From Symbiodinium natans (taxonomy: Eukaryota > Sar > Dinophyceae > Suessiales > Symbiodiniaceae): a DNA stretch of 64,000 bases. The DNA lies in the NCBI GenBank assembly GCA_905221605.1, contig CAJNDS010000147.1, positions 411,167 to 475,166 on the forward strand, read 5' to 3'. Under the pieces are notes generated by a model that worked only from the letters and a program-made list of their open reading frames with translations, had not been told where the DNA came from and did no database searches. The number at the start of each line of letters is the position of its first letter. Position 1 is the stretch's first letter. Position numbers and translations under genes: made by a program. This document shows positions 48,001 to 57,309 of this stretch, in pieces.

Positions 48001-49230
48001 TTTAGGGTTTAGGGTTTAGGGTTTAGGGTTTAGGGTAGAAGAAGGGGCCCCTAGAAGGGACCCTTAGTCTTAGTTCCCCATATAACCCTTTCCATAGCCC
48101 TCATGTAGTCCCCATATACCTAAGTAGCCCCTAGATAACCCCCCAAAACCCCTAAACCCTAAACCCCTAAGGTCCCTAATAAGGGTCCCTCCTGTAGTCC
48201 CCCTTGGAGGAGTGCTGACGGCCGAACAGATGGCACCGCTGCTAGACCCACCAGCATACAAGTCCCCGGACGCCACGTACAACGCAACTGAGTAGCTGAA
48301 TGAGTATACACTTTACACTTTTTGGGATACTAGTAGCCCCCTTGTAGAACTGAAAGTGTACGCTTGTTTTTTCTTTTCTTTTTTTTTTTTTGGGGGGGGG
48401 GGGGGCCTGTGAACTCAGCAGCTAAGGGCTTGTTTTTGGGGGTTCTAGGATAATCCCCATAACTCAGCAGCTAAAAGGTCAACGAGAGCTGGGTCTTGCC
48501 GGCCGTTTCAAGGCTGAACGCAAGACCCGAGGTGGCGGATGATGGGCACATTGTTTACATCTTCGACGACCTTCAGACCACGGCAGGCAGCTATTTTTTT
48601 AAGAACACCAAAAAATGTAGAATAGTAACCCCTATATAGCCCAAAAACATATGGAAGAGTAGCCCCTATAGATTGCCCTAATCGGGAATATAATGCGTGT
48701 TTTTTTTGTGTTTTTTCGGTGTTCTTAAGCAAATAGTAGCAGGTGAAGCCTCTTCTCGCAAACCTCCGACGATCTTGGAGGAGAACGAGGTGCCTTTCTC
48801 GATGGCGGATGAGGGCAATCTCACGCTGGTCGTCTTGCTAGGCGTGGCCAACCTTATCGGAGCTGCCTACCTGGGTGCCCAGTTTGCAAGTCTCGCTGGC
48901 TACCAGCTGGTAGGCTTCCTCGGGGCCGTGAAGGGCTTCTACCCAGCACTCTTGGCTTATGCAGTGGGCTTCTTTGCAGCTCCGGCTATTCGGTTCCTCG
49001 GCCTGGGGAAGACGAACGATGAGATTCAGCAGAGGAACAGGAACCGCAAAGACTGGCTGAACGTACTGCGGTCCGGCGCCGTTGATGGAAAGCTAGCCCA
49101 GGCAAGGAACTTTCGGCAAGGCATGCGACAGATTGGCAAGGACGACGCTGTCTACAGCACTGCGAAGGAGGCAGAAGGCCAATCCACGCAGGGTCAGTTG
49201 GAAGACTTTGATCGCCGCCTGCGAAGCTGA
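45062..49230 (+). CDS. At5g03900-like plastid membrane protein, about 13 exons
   Basis: Start exon 45062-45146 encodes a signal-type N-terminus (MAMASLLAVLGLACQPLVCL), as in dinoflagellate bipartite plastid presequences; 45248-45290 and 45655-45737 may be transit-peptide exons. Firm exons: 45895-45998 (VSKAGSRVTASDVAAAGG), 46138-46218, 46504-46651 (GELVYRFPSDVQ), 46910-46968, 47127-47241, 47552 to about 47667 (GFLESVYSFVFGDGDP), 47936-47997, 48210-48283 (VLTAEQMAPLLD), 48478-48586 (NESWVLPAVSRLNARPEV) and 48743-49230. The last carries two membrane spans and ends NRKDWLNVLRSG... GKDDAVYST... DFDRRLRS. The motif order matches the Arabidopsis chloroplast protein of unknown function At5g03900 and cyanobacterial relatives. 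All joins are in frame with GT/GC/GA...AG|G except exon 47552-47667 to 47936, which needs a GG donor or a one-base change in a G run. Confidence 0.85.
45147..45247. mobile_element. Introner family C copy
   Basis: GCTTC duplicated (45146-45150, 45247-45251). Termini CTAGGTAGGCCCTTGGG and GGGCCATCCTAG. Removal keeps the first coding exon open. Confidence 0.8.
45291..45654. mobile_element. Introner family H region
   Basis: GGTTCAAGGCTCCCTTAG left end; GGGCCACCCAG|GTT right end at 45650-45657. The interior includes a family A fragment (45480-45545) and a CCCCAAA/CCCTAAA patch (45541-45605). Confidence 0.55.
45999..46137. mobile_element. Introner family A copy, degenerate
   Basis: Interior ATTGGGGTCATATACCC...GGTATATGGACCATAAACC and right end GGCCCC...CCCAAG. 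GA donor; the join reads TKG|LEEAR in frame. Confidence 0.75.
46219..46503. mobile_element. Intron of family C elements
   Basis: Begins GTGCCTAGGCCCTTGGG, ends AAGGGCCAGCCCAG, and contains a second partial family C copy (46430-46500). The join reads SKTG|ELVY. Confidence 0.8.
46652..46909. mobile_element. Intron of tandem family C elements
   Basis: GATC duplicated at 46652 and 46910. Two GGCCCTTGGGA...GGTTTAAGAGGACCA copies lie at 46747 and 46816. The join reads FASI|AVIYTA. Confidence 0.8.
46969..47126. mobile_element. Introner family C copy with telomere-like array
   Basis: GAGA duplicated; starts CTAGGCCTTTGG and ends CCATCCCAG, with (CCCTAAA)11 at 47036-47118 replacing the right half. 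GA...AG; the join reads DRD|DRRR. Confidence 0.85.
47242..47551. mobile_element. Introner family A copy with (CCCCAAA)n array
   Basis: GTA duplicated; starts CCTTGGGGGCCAAATGAG and ends GCCCCAAG. Homogeneous (CCCCAAA)n at 47362-47483 then (CCCTAAA)n to 47513. GT...AG; the join reads YYS|YGTVYDD. Confidence 0.85.
47668..47935. mobile_element. Intron with family C copies and telomere-like arrays
   Basis: Starts in GGGGGTTTAGGG, contains CAGGTAGGCCCTTGGG at 47700 and (CCCTAAA)n with CCCCAAA/CCCTAAG variants at 47815-47910, and ends GGGCCATCCCAG. Confidence 0.75.
47998..48209. repeat. Telomere-like array intron flanked by GGAGGAG
   Basis: GGAGGAG at 47994-48000 and 48206-48212. The array (TTTAGGG)5 lies at 48001-48035. 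GA...AG placement restores NGG|VLTAEQ. Confidence 0.8.
48284..48477. mobile_element. Introner family D copy
   Basis: Starts GCAACTGAGTAGCTGAATG and ends CTCAGCAGCTAAAAG, with a second right end at about 48410-48425. GC...AG; the join reads TYN|VNESW. Confidence 0.8.
48587..48742. mobile_element. Introner family G copy
   Basis: CTATTTTTTTAAGAACACC left and GGTGTTCTTAAGCAAATAG right. GC...AG; the join reads TTAG|EASSRK. Confidence 0.8.
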
Positions 49231-49440
49231 GGTGGTGCCTTGCCAAGACTCTACCAGGATGGCATTTTCGGCCCTACAACCCCCCATAAACAGCCCCATA
49301 AACAGGCCCTTTCTCAAGGGGTGATAAGCTCTAACAGCCCATCCTGGTCAGAGGCAGATCTCGAAGACAAGAAGGCTGACAGCCTGGTATAGAAACGTGC
49401 ATGGCCCATGCGGCACGCAGTGGGCTTTCTGCCTGTCTAG

Positions 49441-49535
49441 GTTAGGCCCTTGGGACATATTCTATTAGCCCTTGTTGAGGTTTAAGAGGCTATAATTTAG
49501 GAATGTGTTTCAGAGGGTTTTGACGGCCATCCAGC
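49441..49535. mobile_element. Introner family C copy downstream of the plastid-protein gene
   Basis: TAGGTTAGGCCCTTGGGACAT left and GGGTTTTGACGGCCATCCAG right. Either in the 3' untranslated region or in the next gene. Confidence 0.7.
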
Positions 49536-50700
49536 AGAAGTGCCCCGGTACAGTTCAATCGTAGGTTCGCAGAGCTCGGGAATGGAACGACCGGAGAACT
49601 TTGGGCGACAATCGTTCCTGCACTCAGTGATGGAAGCCTCTTGCAATTTTGTCCGGTTTTTCCTTTCTTGCGCTAGAAAACTGAACTTTTGAAGACCAGC
49701 CGACGAAAGCACCGCCTGCATTTAGTGTCTAGTATAGCTTAGGGTTTAGGGTTTAGGGTTTAGGGTTTAGGGTTTAGGGTTTAGGGTTTAGGGTTTAGGG
49801 TTTAGGGTGATCAGTACCTGGGTTATCGAGGGGTCCTGTCTCCGAAGCCCTAAGCAAGCTCAGCCACAAGCCCCCCCGACCCTTCCTGCTACAGAGATAT
49901 ACCCAAAGAGCCCAATACCCCTTAATCAAGAATGTGTGTGTGTGTAATCTATATATATATATATATATACATATGTATTTATTTAAATATTTTCTATTCG
50001 TTCATATAATATACACACTTTATGCATCATATCAAGGATCCCTATTTAAAGTTAAGGTATATGCCTTCATCAAGAGGTAATGGGGCTCTTTGGGATAAGG
50101 TCGCTGAATTCTGAGCAACCTCACCAAGAACCCAAAGAGCCCAATACCCCTTGGTTAAGCGATAGACCTTAATAGATAAGGGTTTAGGTTTTAGGGTTTA
50201 GGGTTGAGTATACCTTAATTGATATAAAAGGGATCCTTAATATGTTTTTAAATGCATACTCAACCGTAAACCCTAAACCCTAGACCCTGGACCCTTTATT
50301 ATTAGCTTAAGTAAGGGTTTTTTGGGCTCTTTGGGAACCAAGGCAACTTCAGCAAGCTGGGCCAGGCGCGAGTTGGATTCAGCTTCGTCGGGGTTAGGGG
50401 TTAGGGTTTAGGGTTCAGCATCTCAAGTCCAAGCATTCACTAGTCAAGCAGCTTGTCAAGCGTCGGAAAAAATCCCACCCACCCAAGAAACCCATAACAT
50501 TGAGAAAATATAAAGTTCAACCAATACTTTCCCGGTAGGCTTAAAGCTCAAAGTCTAGTTGGTCCAAAACTCACAATAGACCCGAAATCGTATGCCCCAA
50601 ATCCTAAACCCTATGCCCCAAACCCCAAGAATCCTAAACCCTATGTCCCAAGTCCTACAGCCCTAATCCCTATGCCCCAAATAAGAGCCCTAAACCCTTG
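49536..50700. other. No gene recognised; arrays and AT-rich repeats
   Basis: (TTTAGGG)10 at 49737-49808 and (TA)n at 49948-49970. CCCAAAGAGCCCAATACCCCTT occurs in diverged direct and inverted form at about 49903, 50085, 50130 and 50320, framing AT-rich segments, suggesting another short inverted-repeat element family. Confidence 0.55.
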
Positions 50701-50705
50701 TCTAC

Positions 50706-51330
50706 CCCGGGTGGAAAAAAAGCATTTGCCGACGAAGGGGGTCAGGGTTTAGGGCCTCTGGGGTGAAAAACACCTAACGACGAAGGGGGTCAGGGTTTAG
50801 GGCCCCCCCGGGTGGAAAAAAACCATTTGCCGGCGAAGGGGGTCAGGGTTTAGGGCGCCCCCCGGGTGGAAAAAACCATTTGCCGACGAAGGGGGTCAGG
50901 GTTTAGGGCCCCCCCCGGGTGGAAAAAAACCCTTTGCCGACGAAGGGGGTCAGGGTTTAGGGCCCCCCCCCGGGTGGAAAAAGCCATTTGCCGACGAAGG
51001 GGGTCAGGGTTTAGGGCCCCCCCGGGTGGAAAAAAACCATTTGCCGACGAAGGGGGTCAGGGTTTAGGCCCACCCCCGGGTGGAAAAAAACCATTTGCCG
51101 ACGAAGGGGGTCAGGGTTTAGGGCCCCCCCGGTTTTGGTCAAAAATCCAGAAAACAGGAGGCCACCCAGAACCGTCGATTTCACTACTAAAAAATAGCAT
51201 TTTGAACTGGGGCCGGGGCCGATCCTGGGGTCCCCCTCATTTGGGGTGTTTTGGGGGGGCCCCTGGGTGGAAAAAAACCATTTGCCGACGAAGGGGGTCA
51301 GGGTTTAGGGGCCCAAAAAAAAACCGTTTG
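50706..51330 (+). repeat. ~57-bp minisatellite fused to a telomere-like unit
   Basis: Nine or ten units, each GGGTGGAAAAAAACC, TTTGCCGACGAAGGGGGTC, AGGGTTTAGGGCCCCCCC, at about 50709, 50762, 50813, 50865, 50920, 50975, 51028, 51080, 51265 and 51318. The ORF across it is a repeat artefact. Confidence 0.92.
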
Positions 51331-51448
51331 CCGACGAAGGTCATTAGGGTTTTAATATACATAGTAAGAGAGGGTTAAGTCCGGGTGCCGAGGTTTACGT
51401 TGAGCTTCGGGGTTGAATTCTGCGCTAAACGGGATTCGTTTAAGGGGT

Positions 51449-51553
51449 ATACTTGGAGGTTCATGGGTACTTATACCCCTAACTTGTAACCTACTTAGGG
51501 GGCTGAGAAGTGCAGTTCTACTTGGGGTTATAAGTACCCTGAACCTCCAAGTA
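51449..51553. mobile_element. Introner family B copy (well preserved)
   Basis: TACTTGGAGGTTCATGGGTAC left and GTACCCTGAACCTCCAAGTA right, strong inverted termini. Confidence 0.8.
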
Positions 51554-51660
51554 CAAGCTCGGATGAGGAGTATAATTATAGGGCCCTATCTAATTCCCTC
51601 ATTCCCTACTAAGACCCAGGCAGCTTAGGGCTTTAAAATCTTTTCTCGATCCTACTGCAG

Positions 51661-51981
51661 GACAGCTCCGGGCGTGTTTTCCAGTTTCGCAGCATACCAC
51701 CACCTTCCGACTCCTGCGAATTGCACAGAGCCTGAAGTGTTACAAGCTCCTTCCACCCCGAACCCTAAACCCTAAACCCTAAACCCTAAACCCCAAACCC
51801 GAATCCCTAAACCCTAAACCCTAAACCCTAAACCCTAAACCCTAAACCCTAAACCCTAAACCCTAAACCCTAAACCCTAAACCCTAAACCCTAAACCCTA
51901 AACCCTAGCAGCTTCTCATGTCCTAGCACCGTATGCTAAAGTCGACCTGCGTCCCACGCGAGAAGAAATTCCGTCGAGCCT
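51661..51981 (+). CDS. Two exon-like segments, unknown protein
   Basis: 51661-51735 after CTGCAG reads DSSGRVFQFRSIPPPSDSC to a TGA, which may lie past the true donor. 51912-51981 reads SHVLAPYAKVDLRPTREEIP with a GT donor at a family B element. (CCCTAAA)n at 51762-51905 lies between. Confidence 0.4.
51762..51908. repeat. Telomere-like array, about 20 units
   Basis: Long (CCCTAAA)n with one CCCGAAT interruption, between two exon-like segments. Confidence 0.97.
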
Positions 51982-52259
51982 GTACTTCGAGGTTCATTGG
52001 TAGTGATAGGCAAGGGTTTAGGGTTTAGGGTTTAGGGTTTAGGGTTTAGGGTTTAGGGTTTAGGGTTCAGGTAACTATACTTATAACCTTCTTGTAAGGT
52101 ACTTACAACCCCACCTTACCCTACCTTATTAAGAACCGGAAGCCTATGTTGTTGTCGGCTCTTATTGTAAACCCTTAAAGCCTTACAGCATTCCGAATTC
52201 CTAGGTAACCTGCAAAAAGGTAGCATTTGTGTTCTTCCAACTACCCATGAACCTCCAAG
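51982..52259. mobile_element. Introner family B copy with nested array and nested family F copy
   Basis: Left GTACTTCGAGGTTCATTGG, right CCCATGAACCTCCAAG. Inside are (TTTAGGG)7 at 52015-52068 and a family F-like element at about 52120-52246. Confidence 0.7.
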
Positions 52260-52282
52260 AAACCTGAAACCCTCTGAAATGT

Positions 52283-52800
52283 TAGGGTTTAGGGTTTAGG
52301 GTTTAGGATTTAGGGTTTAGGGTTTAGGGTTTAGGGTTTAGGGTTTAGGGCCTCACCTTCCTGGACAAAAGGAGGTCGACGGCTCTGCGGCGGACTTCTT
52401 CGGCTTTCCGGATCGGCCACCCTTCTACTGTGCGCGAGGCCGGCAGTACCGGGGTGGGCGAGTACCCCTAAACCCTAAACCCTAAACCCTAAACCCACAA
52501 TCAATTCTAGAAAAAGGGCCCGTGCTAGGGGTTCGAGGCTAGAAGAGCCCATCCTGGGTTCCAGATTGCAGTTCTAATTAGCCCTGTAAACCCTAAACCC
52601 TAAACCTTAAACCCTAAACCCTAAACCCTAAACCCTAAACCCTAAACCTCAAACCCTAACTTCTAGATGTGAATAGGGGACGTCTCACCCCATCTTGGGT
52701 CTCAGGGGGCGGCGGGCCTGTAGGGTTTAGGGTTTAGGGTTTAGGGTTTAGGGTTTAGGGTTTAGGGTTTAGGGTTACTCCTTTCCTGTGCCCTTCTTCA
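52283..52800 (+). other. Arrays around an exon-like segment
   Basis: (TTTAGGG)n at 52283-52350, exon-like 52361-52460 (EVDGSAADFFGFPDRPPF), then (CCCTAAA)n at 52468-52494 and 52588-52660 and (TTTAGGG)8 at 52719-52776. Family not recognised. Confidence 0.5.
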
Positions 52801-52849
52801 TGGGCTTTTGGGCCTTATGATGATTTGGGGTTCAGGGCTTAGGGTTGAA

Positions 52850-53155
52850 TTGTAATTGATTTGATTAATTGCATTAATTGAATTAATGTAATTAATTAAA
52901 TTCATTAAAATTAATTAAATTAATTCAATTAGTTAAATTAGCTATAAATGAATTAAATTAATAAACTAATTAGAGGGGTTAAATGAATTAAATTAATAAA
53001 CTAATTAAATTATTTAAATTATAATTAATTAATTCAATTAATGCAATTAATCAAATTAAGTACAAGTAAATTCAATTAATCAATTAATTCAATTAAGTAA
53101 ATTCATTAAAATTAACTAAATTAGTTATAAATGAATTTTGTTTATTGTATTTAAG
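52850..53155. repeat. AT-rich AATTAA array
   Basis: Imperfect AATTAATT/AAATTAATT units like those at 5820-6960 but more degenerate. Confidence 0.85.
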
Positions 53156-54260
53156 CACCTAGTGGCAGGCCTGCTGCATAAAGGCTTGATTGGGGGGGGG
53201 GGGTTAGGGTTTAGGGTTTAGGGTTTAGGGTTTAGGGTTACAAAGGGCCCTTTGTCATTCGTAAGGGGTTCTAGTGTAGAAGAGCCCATCCTGGTCTCCT
53301 GGAGCGCGGGCAAGCCAGTGTTTTTGGGGGTTCTGTATTCCAAAGGGACCTTAATAGTTAGAATAGGCTCTCGGGGGGTATTTTATATATATACATATAT
53401 AGCATAAGTATTTAGGGCCTTGAACCCAAAACCCTGAACCCTGAACCCTAAACCCTAAACCCACACAAGGGCTTGCGACACGGGTGGGAGAAAAAGAACC
53501 CACACAAGGGACTACTCTTACCCTAAGGCTCCAGATATCCCAAAGTAGATATTATTTGCAGACTTTAGACCCAAATGTAGGCACTGTTTATATACTTGGA
53601 GCCTTAGGGTTAGTATTCTTCCGACCCCTAAACCCTAAACCCTAAACCCTAAACCCTAAACCCTAAACCCTAAACCCTAAACCCTAAACCCTAAACCCTA
53701 AACCCTAAACCCTAAACCCTAAACCCTAAACCCTAAACCCACCACAAGGGAAGACTCTTCGTACTTCTTCCGACCCCCTGCGTATACATCGACATCCCCC
53801 CCCGTTCGATGCAGTGATCCGTGGCCCCGAGATGTGAATCTTGCGTACCCAAAAGATCCCCAATACACCTTCATGAGAGAATAGACCTTAGTAGCCCTAA
53901 ACCCTAAACCCTAAACCCTAAACCCTAAACCCTAAACCCTAAACCCTTTCTAAATTCAGGTATATTCCTTGACTAAGGGGCGTTTTGCTCTTTGAGCATA
54001 GATCCTTGGGGCCAGAAGACCCTCTACTACTATAATCCCTACTGAGGTGCTATGAACCCTAAATCTATACTACTGTAATCCCTACTTAGGTCTATGAACA
54101 CTAAAAGTCTGTACTACTATAATCCCTATAAAAGGCACATGAAGCCGATGCGTGGGTGGAAGAACGATGTTGATGCTGCCCGTACTTCGGATGGCCATTT
54201 GGGCTCTGAAGTTCCACAAGTGTTCTTGCAGCCTAGGCCCAATTCCTCCCTTTGACCCTA
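53156..54260. other. Arrays, one duplicated flank, no assigned gene
   Basis: (TTTAGGG)5 at 53204-53242; an inverted-terminus element at about 53531-53612 (ACCCTAAGGCTCCA ... TGGAGCCTTAGGGTTA); (CCCTAAA)17 at 53629-53748; and (CCCTAAA)7 at 53895-53947. 53755-53830 is open (GRLFVLLPTPCVYIDI). Family A fragments with CTACTATAATCCCTA occur at 54004-54145. Confidence 0.6.
53616..53777. repeat. Telomere-like array between direct repeats
   Basis: TTCTTCCGACCCC at 53616-53628 and 53765-53777 flanks the array. CACAAGGGA...ACTCTT also occurs on both sides (about 53503 and 53751), so the duplicated target may be about 30 bp, its left copy later split by another element. Confidence 0.65.
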
Positions 54261-54393
54261 CGATTTGCTTAAGAACCCCTTACAAAAATAGAAGATCATG
54301 GTCCCTATATTGCCCTTATTAGGATTATTTTTTTGCCTATATTACCCTTATAAGGAAGATTTTTTTGGGGGGGTTCTTAAGCAACTAGCAGTG
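54261..54393. mobile_element. Introner family G copy
   Basis: GATTTGCTTAAGAACCCC left and GGGGTTCTTAAGCAACTAG right, with the internal CCTATATTGCCCTTAT duplicated. Confidence 0.8.
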
Positions 54394-54419
54394 ACTGCTC
54401 AAGCTCCACAAGACGAGCC

Positions 54420-55311
54420 ATGCGCTGCGTGGCAGCCGTGCTTCTCCTGAGCGCTCTCGCAGCGCGTTCTGCAGCAGCCTCGGGCGACTGCGCTGAGGCA
54501 GAGTCTCCGTCGGTTCCTCAAACCGACCCTGCGCTTGTCATATTAGGGTTTAGGGTTTAGGGTTTAGGGTGTAGGGTTAGGGTTTAGGGGTTCTTCGTGC
54601 GACACATGGAAAGCAGGTACGCAAAACAATCCTTTTTTAAATAACTTGTTGTGAAGGGACTTCAAGATGCCTAATTACCTACAACCAACCATCGAACCTG
54701 CCGCATGTCTCTTGGATGACGGTGATTGTTGGTGATGGCATTGATAAGATGTAAGAAGTTGCTCTAAACCCTAAACCCTAAACCCTAAGGGGCGCAGCTC
54801 GTCACTGGCGTTGCTGCAGCACCCGGGCTCGAAAGGCGCTGTGAGCAAGGCCGTCGGAGAAGAAGAAGATCAGCGGTACACGCGCTTAGTGGAGAACATG
54901 GAGAAACTAGGTGGCACTGCTGGCACCGCATTCGAATTCACAAGCATGGGAGGTTCTAGAGGATAGGCGAAGGGCTGTTGTGTGAAACCCTCAGCCTTAG
55001 CCCTTTTGTTCGAGAGTAATCTCAGAAACCCAAATAAACCCAAATAAAGCCAAATGAACCCAAATAAACCCAAACAAACCCTATAAACCCAAATGAACCC
55101 TATAAACCCCACAAACCCTATAAACCCTAATTGCAAACCCTGCAAACCCTATAAACCCCCTATAAACCCTAAACCCTACCAACAGCTAAGGAAGATCCTG
55201 GCCCAAGTTTGGACTTCACAGCGGTCTGGGGGCTCCAAGCAAGCGCCTGGAGACCCGGACGAGTTCGAAGAGGGCCTGGGCGAGACGTCCCTGGACATCT
55301 CGATTCGGTAG
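54420..55311 (+). CDS. Small secreted protein, unknown, about three exons
   Basis: ATG at 54420 starts a classical signal peptide (MRCVAAVLLLSALAARSAA) followed by SGDCAEAESPSVPQTDP. After telomere-like repeats, 54790 to about 54960 reads SLALLQHPGSKGAVSKAVG then YTRLVENMEKLGG. 55182-55311 reads LRKILAQVWTSQRSGG and ends GETSLDISIR, TAG. The exon 1-2 join in phase 0 is plausible (LVIL|GRSSS); exon 2-3 is not proved. Between them lies a run of CCCTATAAA / CCCAAATAAA units (55025-55170). No domain recognised. Confidence 0.5.
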
Positions 55312-56470
55312 CGCTAAACCCTACACCCCTAAGCACTGAACATCGCTGAACCCTATAAACGCATGCGAAACGGGTGGGAAAAAAAAACTCAACCCTAAGC
55401 CCTACACCCTAAGCCCTAAACCCTGAACCCAAGCGGCAGTGACGCATGGATTTTTTGCTCTGACGCTTGTCCCAGCAACTCTAGAAACCCTAAGCCCTTC
55501 ACCCCCTCAACAACAGTCGTTTAGGGTTTAGGGTTTCGGGTTAGGGTGTAGGGTGGGTCCAAGTATCTCCTGTACAAGTACCCTAAACCCTAAACCCTAA
55601 ACCCTAAACCCTCAGCACATGGGCCCCTTGGGCATGCCCTGCAGGTCCCAAAAATCCAGCAGCCTCCTCCAGGAGGGGGTTTAGGGTTTAGGGTTTAGGG
55701 TTTAGGGTTTAGGGTTTGGGGTTTGGGGTTTAGGGGCCCGGGGGGACGAAAGGGGAACCCTCAACTTGGGGAGTCAAACATACCCTAGGCCATTCATAAT
55801 CCCGGTTAAGGCACATGGACCCTAAACCCTATATAAATCCTCAACCCTAAACCCTGAACCCTAAACCCGAAACCCTTTTAGGGTTCAACCTGAGTTCCCC
55901 CAGAAAGGAAGGACCAGAAAGAAGGCGCCGCACCACAGACTGGCAGGCATCATCGGCTTGCAACATCCTGATCTTCCAAGATCCTTGACGGCTTAGGGTT
56001 TAGGGTTTAGGGTTCAGGGTTTAGGGTTTAGGGTTTAGGGTTTAGGCCGGTTCAACGTCGGGATGTTCCCCCTTGTACTAACAGTCCTTAATAGGGATTA
56101 TACAGTAAGTACACCCCTCCCCACCCCCCCCCCCCTTTAGAATTCCTAATAAGGACTGTTAAGGGGGAAGATCCTTGAAGGCTAAAGGTTAAGATCCTTC
56201 AATAGGGGTTTAGGGTTTAGGTTGCTTAGGGGTTTAGGGTTTCGGGTTTGGGTTTGGGGTCCAGGGTTTAGGGTTCAGGGTAGGCCCTTCAGATGCGTTC
56301 TACCTTAAGATTCTAAGATACTGGGTTTAAGAGCCCTTATGCAAATCCTAAGCCCTGGACTGCCATCGTGCTTGCGCAGTTTTTGGTCTTAAACCCTAAA
56401 CCCTAAACCCCAAACCCCAAACCCTAAACCCTAAACCCTAAACCCTATAAAACTATAAACCCTAAACCTC
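55312..56470. other. Short arrays with weak exon-like pieces
   Basis: (CCCTAAA)n at 55582-55612 and 56391-56452; (TTTAGGG)n at 55678-55740 and 55992-56045. 55914-55976 reads RTTDWQASSACNILIFQDP in one frame and could be an upstream exon of the next gene. C14 run at about 56120-56136. Confidence 0.5.
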
Positions 56471-56474
56471 CAAG

Positions 56475-57309
56475 GACGTGGACTGGGCCAGGTCGAGCGG
56501 CTGGCGCTCGGACGCCGTCCGCAACGGCGAATGCCAGGCAGTCGTGGACTATCTCGACAACGGGGTCGCTCAGAAGGGTTTAGGGTTTAGGGTTTAGGGT
56601 TTAGGGTTTAGGGTTTAGGGTTTGGGGGTACCCAAAGAGACCTTATTGCCGTCTGATAAAGGGAAACAACTTTAATTGATAAAAGGGATCCTTAAGACGA
56701 TTCAGGATTTTTCCTTAATTAAAGGGGTATTGGGCTCTTTGGGTAGGCAAACTATAATTTTTGGGCGGGGGATCCCTAAACCATAAATCCTAGACTTATA
56801 AACCCTGGGTTCAAGCGCAAAAAGGATGCGGGCATCTTTGGGGGGGAGGTGCGGTGGTACTCAATCCCTAAACCCTCAACCCTAAACCCTCAACCCTAAA
56901 CCCTCTAGGTCAGCTCCGGTGTCTTCATGGCGTCCGCGGGCTGCAAACTCACCGCCTACGACGCAAGCGGATGCTCAGGCACCAGCGTGGAGATTGTCGA
57001 CGCAAGAAACTAGGTTTAGGGTTTAGGGTTTAGGGGTTTAGGGGTTTAGGGGTTTAGGGGTTTAGGGGTTTAGGGGTTTAGGGGTTTAGGGGTTTAGGGG
57101 TTTAGGGTTAGGGTTTAGGTAGGCCTTTGGGACATTTTGCATTTTCCCTTCTATTGGGTTTAAGAGGATCATACTCAGGGATATTTTTCAGAGGTTTTTT
57201 TTGGGCCATCCTAGGAAACGAGTCCAGGGCCAAAGTACGCCTCCTCAATGACTTCCCGGACACCATTGGCTGGAACGACCAGATCAGCTCCTTCCAGTGC
57301 GCATGTTGA
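56475..57309 (+). CDS. Cys-containing protein, three exons; possible beta/gamma-crystallin-like fold
   Basis: Exons 56475-56564 (DVDWARSSGWRSDAVRNGE...), 56909-57005 (CKLTAYDASGCSGTSVEI) and 57215-57309 (RAKVRLLNDFPDTIGWND, ending QISSFQCAC and TGA). Joins are GT...AG (DNG|VSSG) and GA...AG (DAR|NESR); lengths give an open frame to the stop. The pattern of YDxxxCSG followed by W-N/D-Q-I-S-S-F resembles one motif pair of beta/gamma-crystallin-type secreted domains; this is a weak inference. The 5' exon with a signal peptide is not identified. Confidence 0.65.
56565..56908. repeat. Intron with telomere-like array
   Basis: (TTTAGGG)7 at 56577-56625, a CCCAAAGAGAC...GGGCTCTTTGGG inverted-terminus element at 56632-56748, and CCCTAAACCCTCAA units before CTCTAG|G. 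Confidence 0.75.
57006..57214. mobile_element. Introner family C copy with (TTTAGGGG)n array
   Basis: GAAAC duplicated (57006-57010, 57215-57219). The interior is an eight-base TTTAGGGG array (57030-57106), then GGTAGGCCTTTGGGAC...GGGCCATCCTAG. Confidence 0.85.

Noticed and set aside
50706-51330. CRISPR-like regularly spaced repeats
   Set aside because: No unique spacers of even length; the whole unit repeats, and the sequence is eukaryotic.
50866-51378. 170-codon ORF of Arg/Gly/Pro repeats
   Set aside because: Tracks the 57-bp minisatellite unit (57 is a multiple of 3, so the frame stays open).
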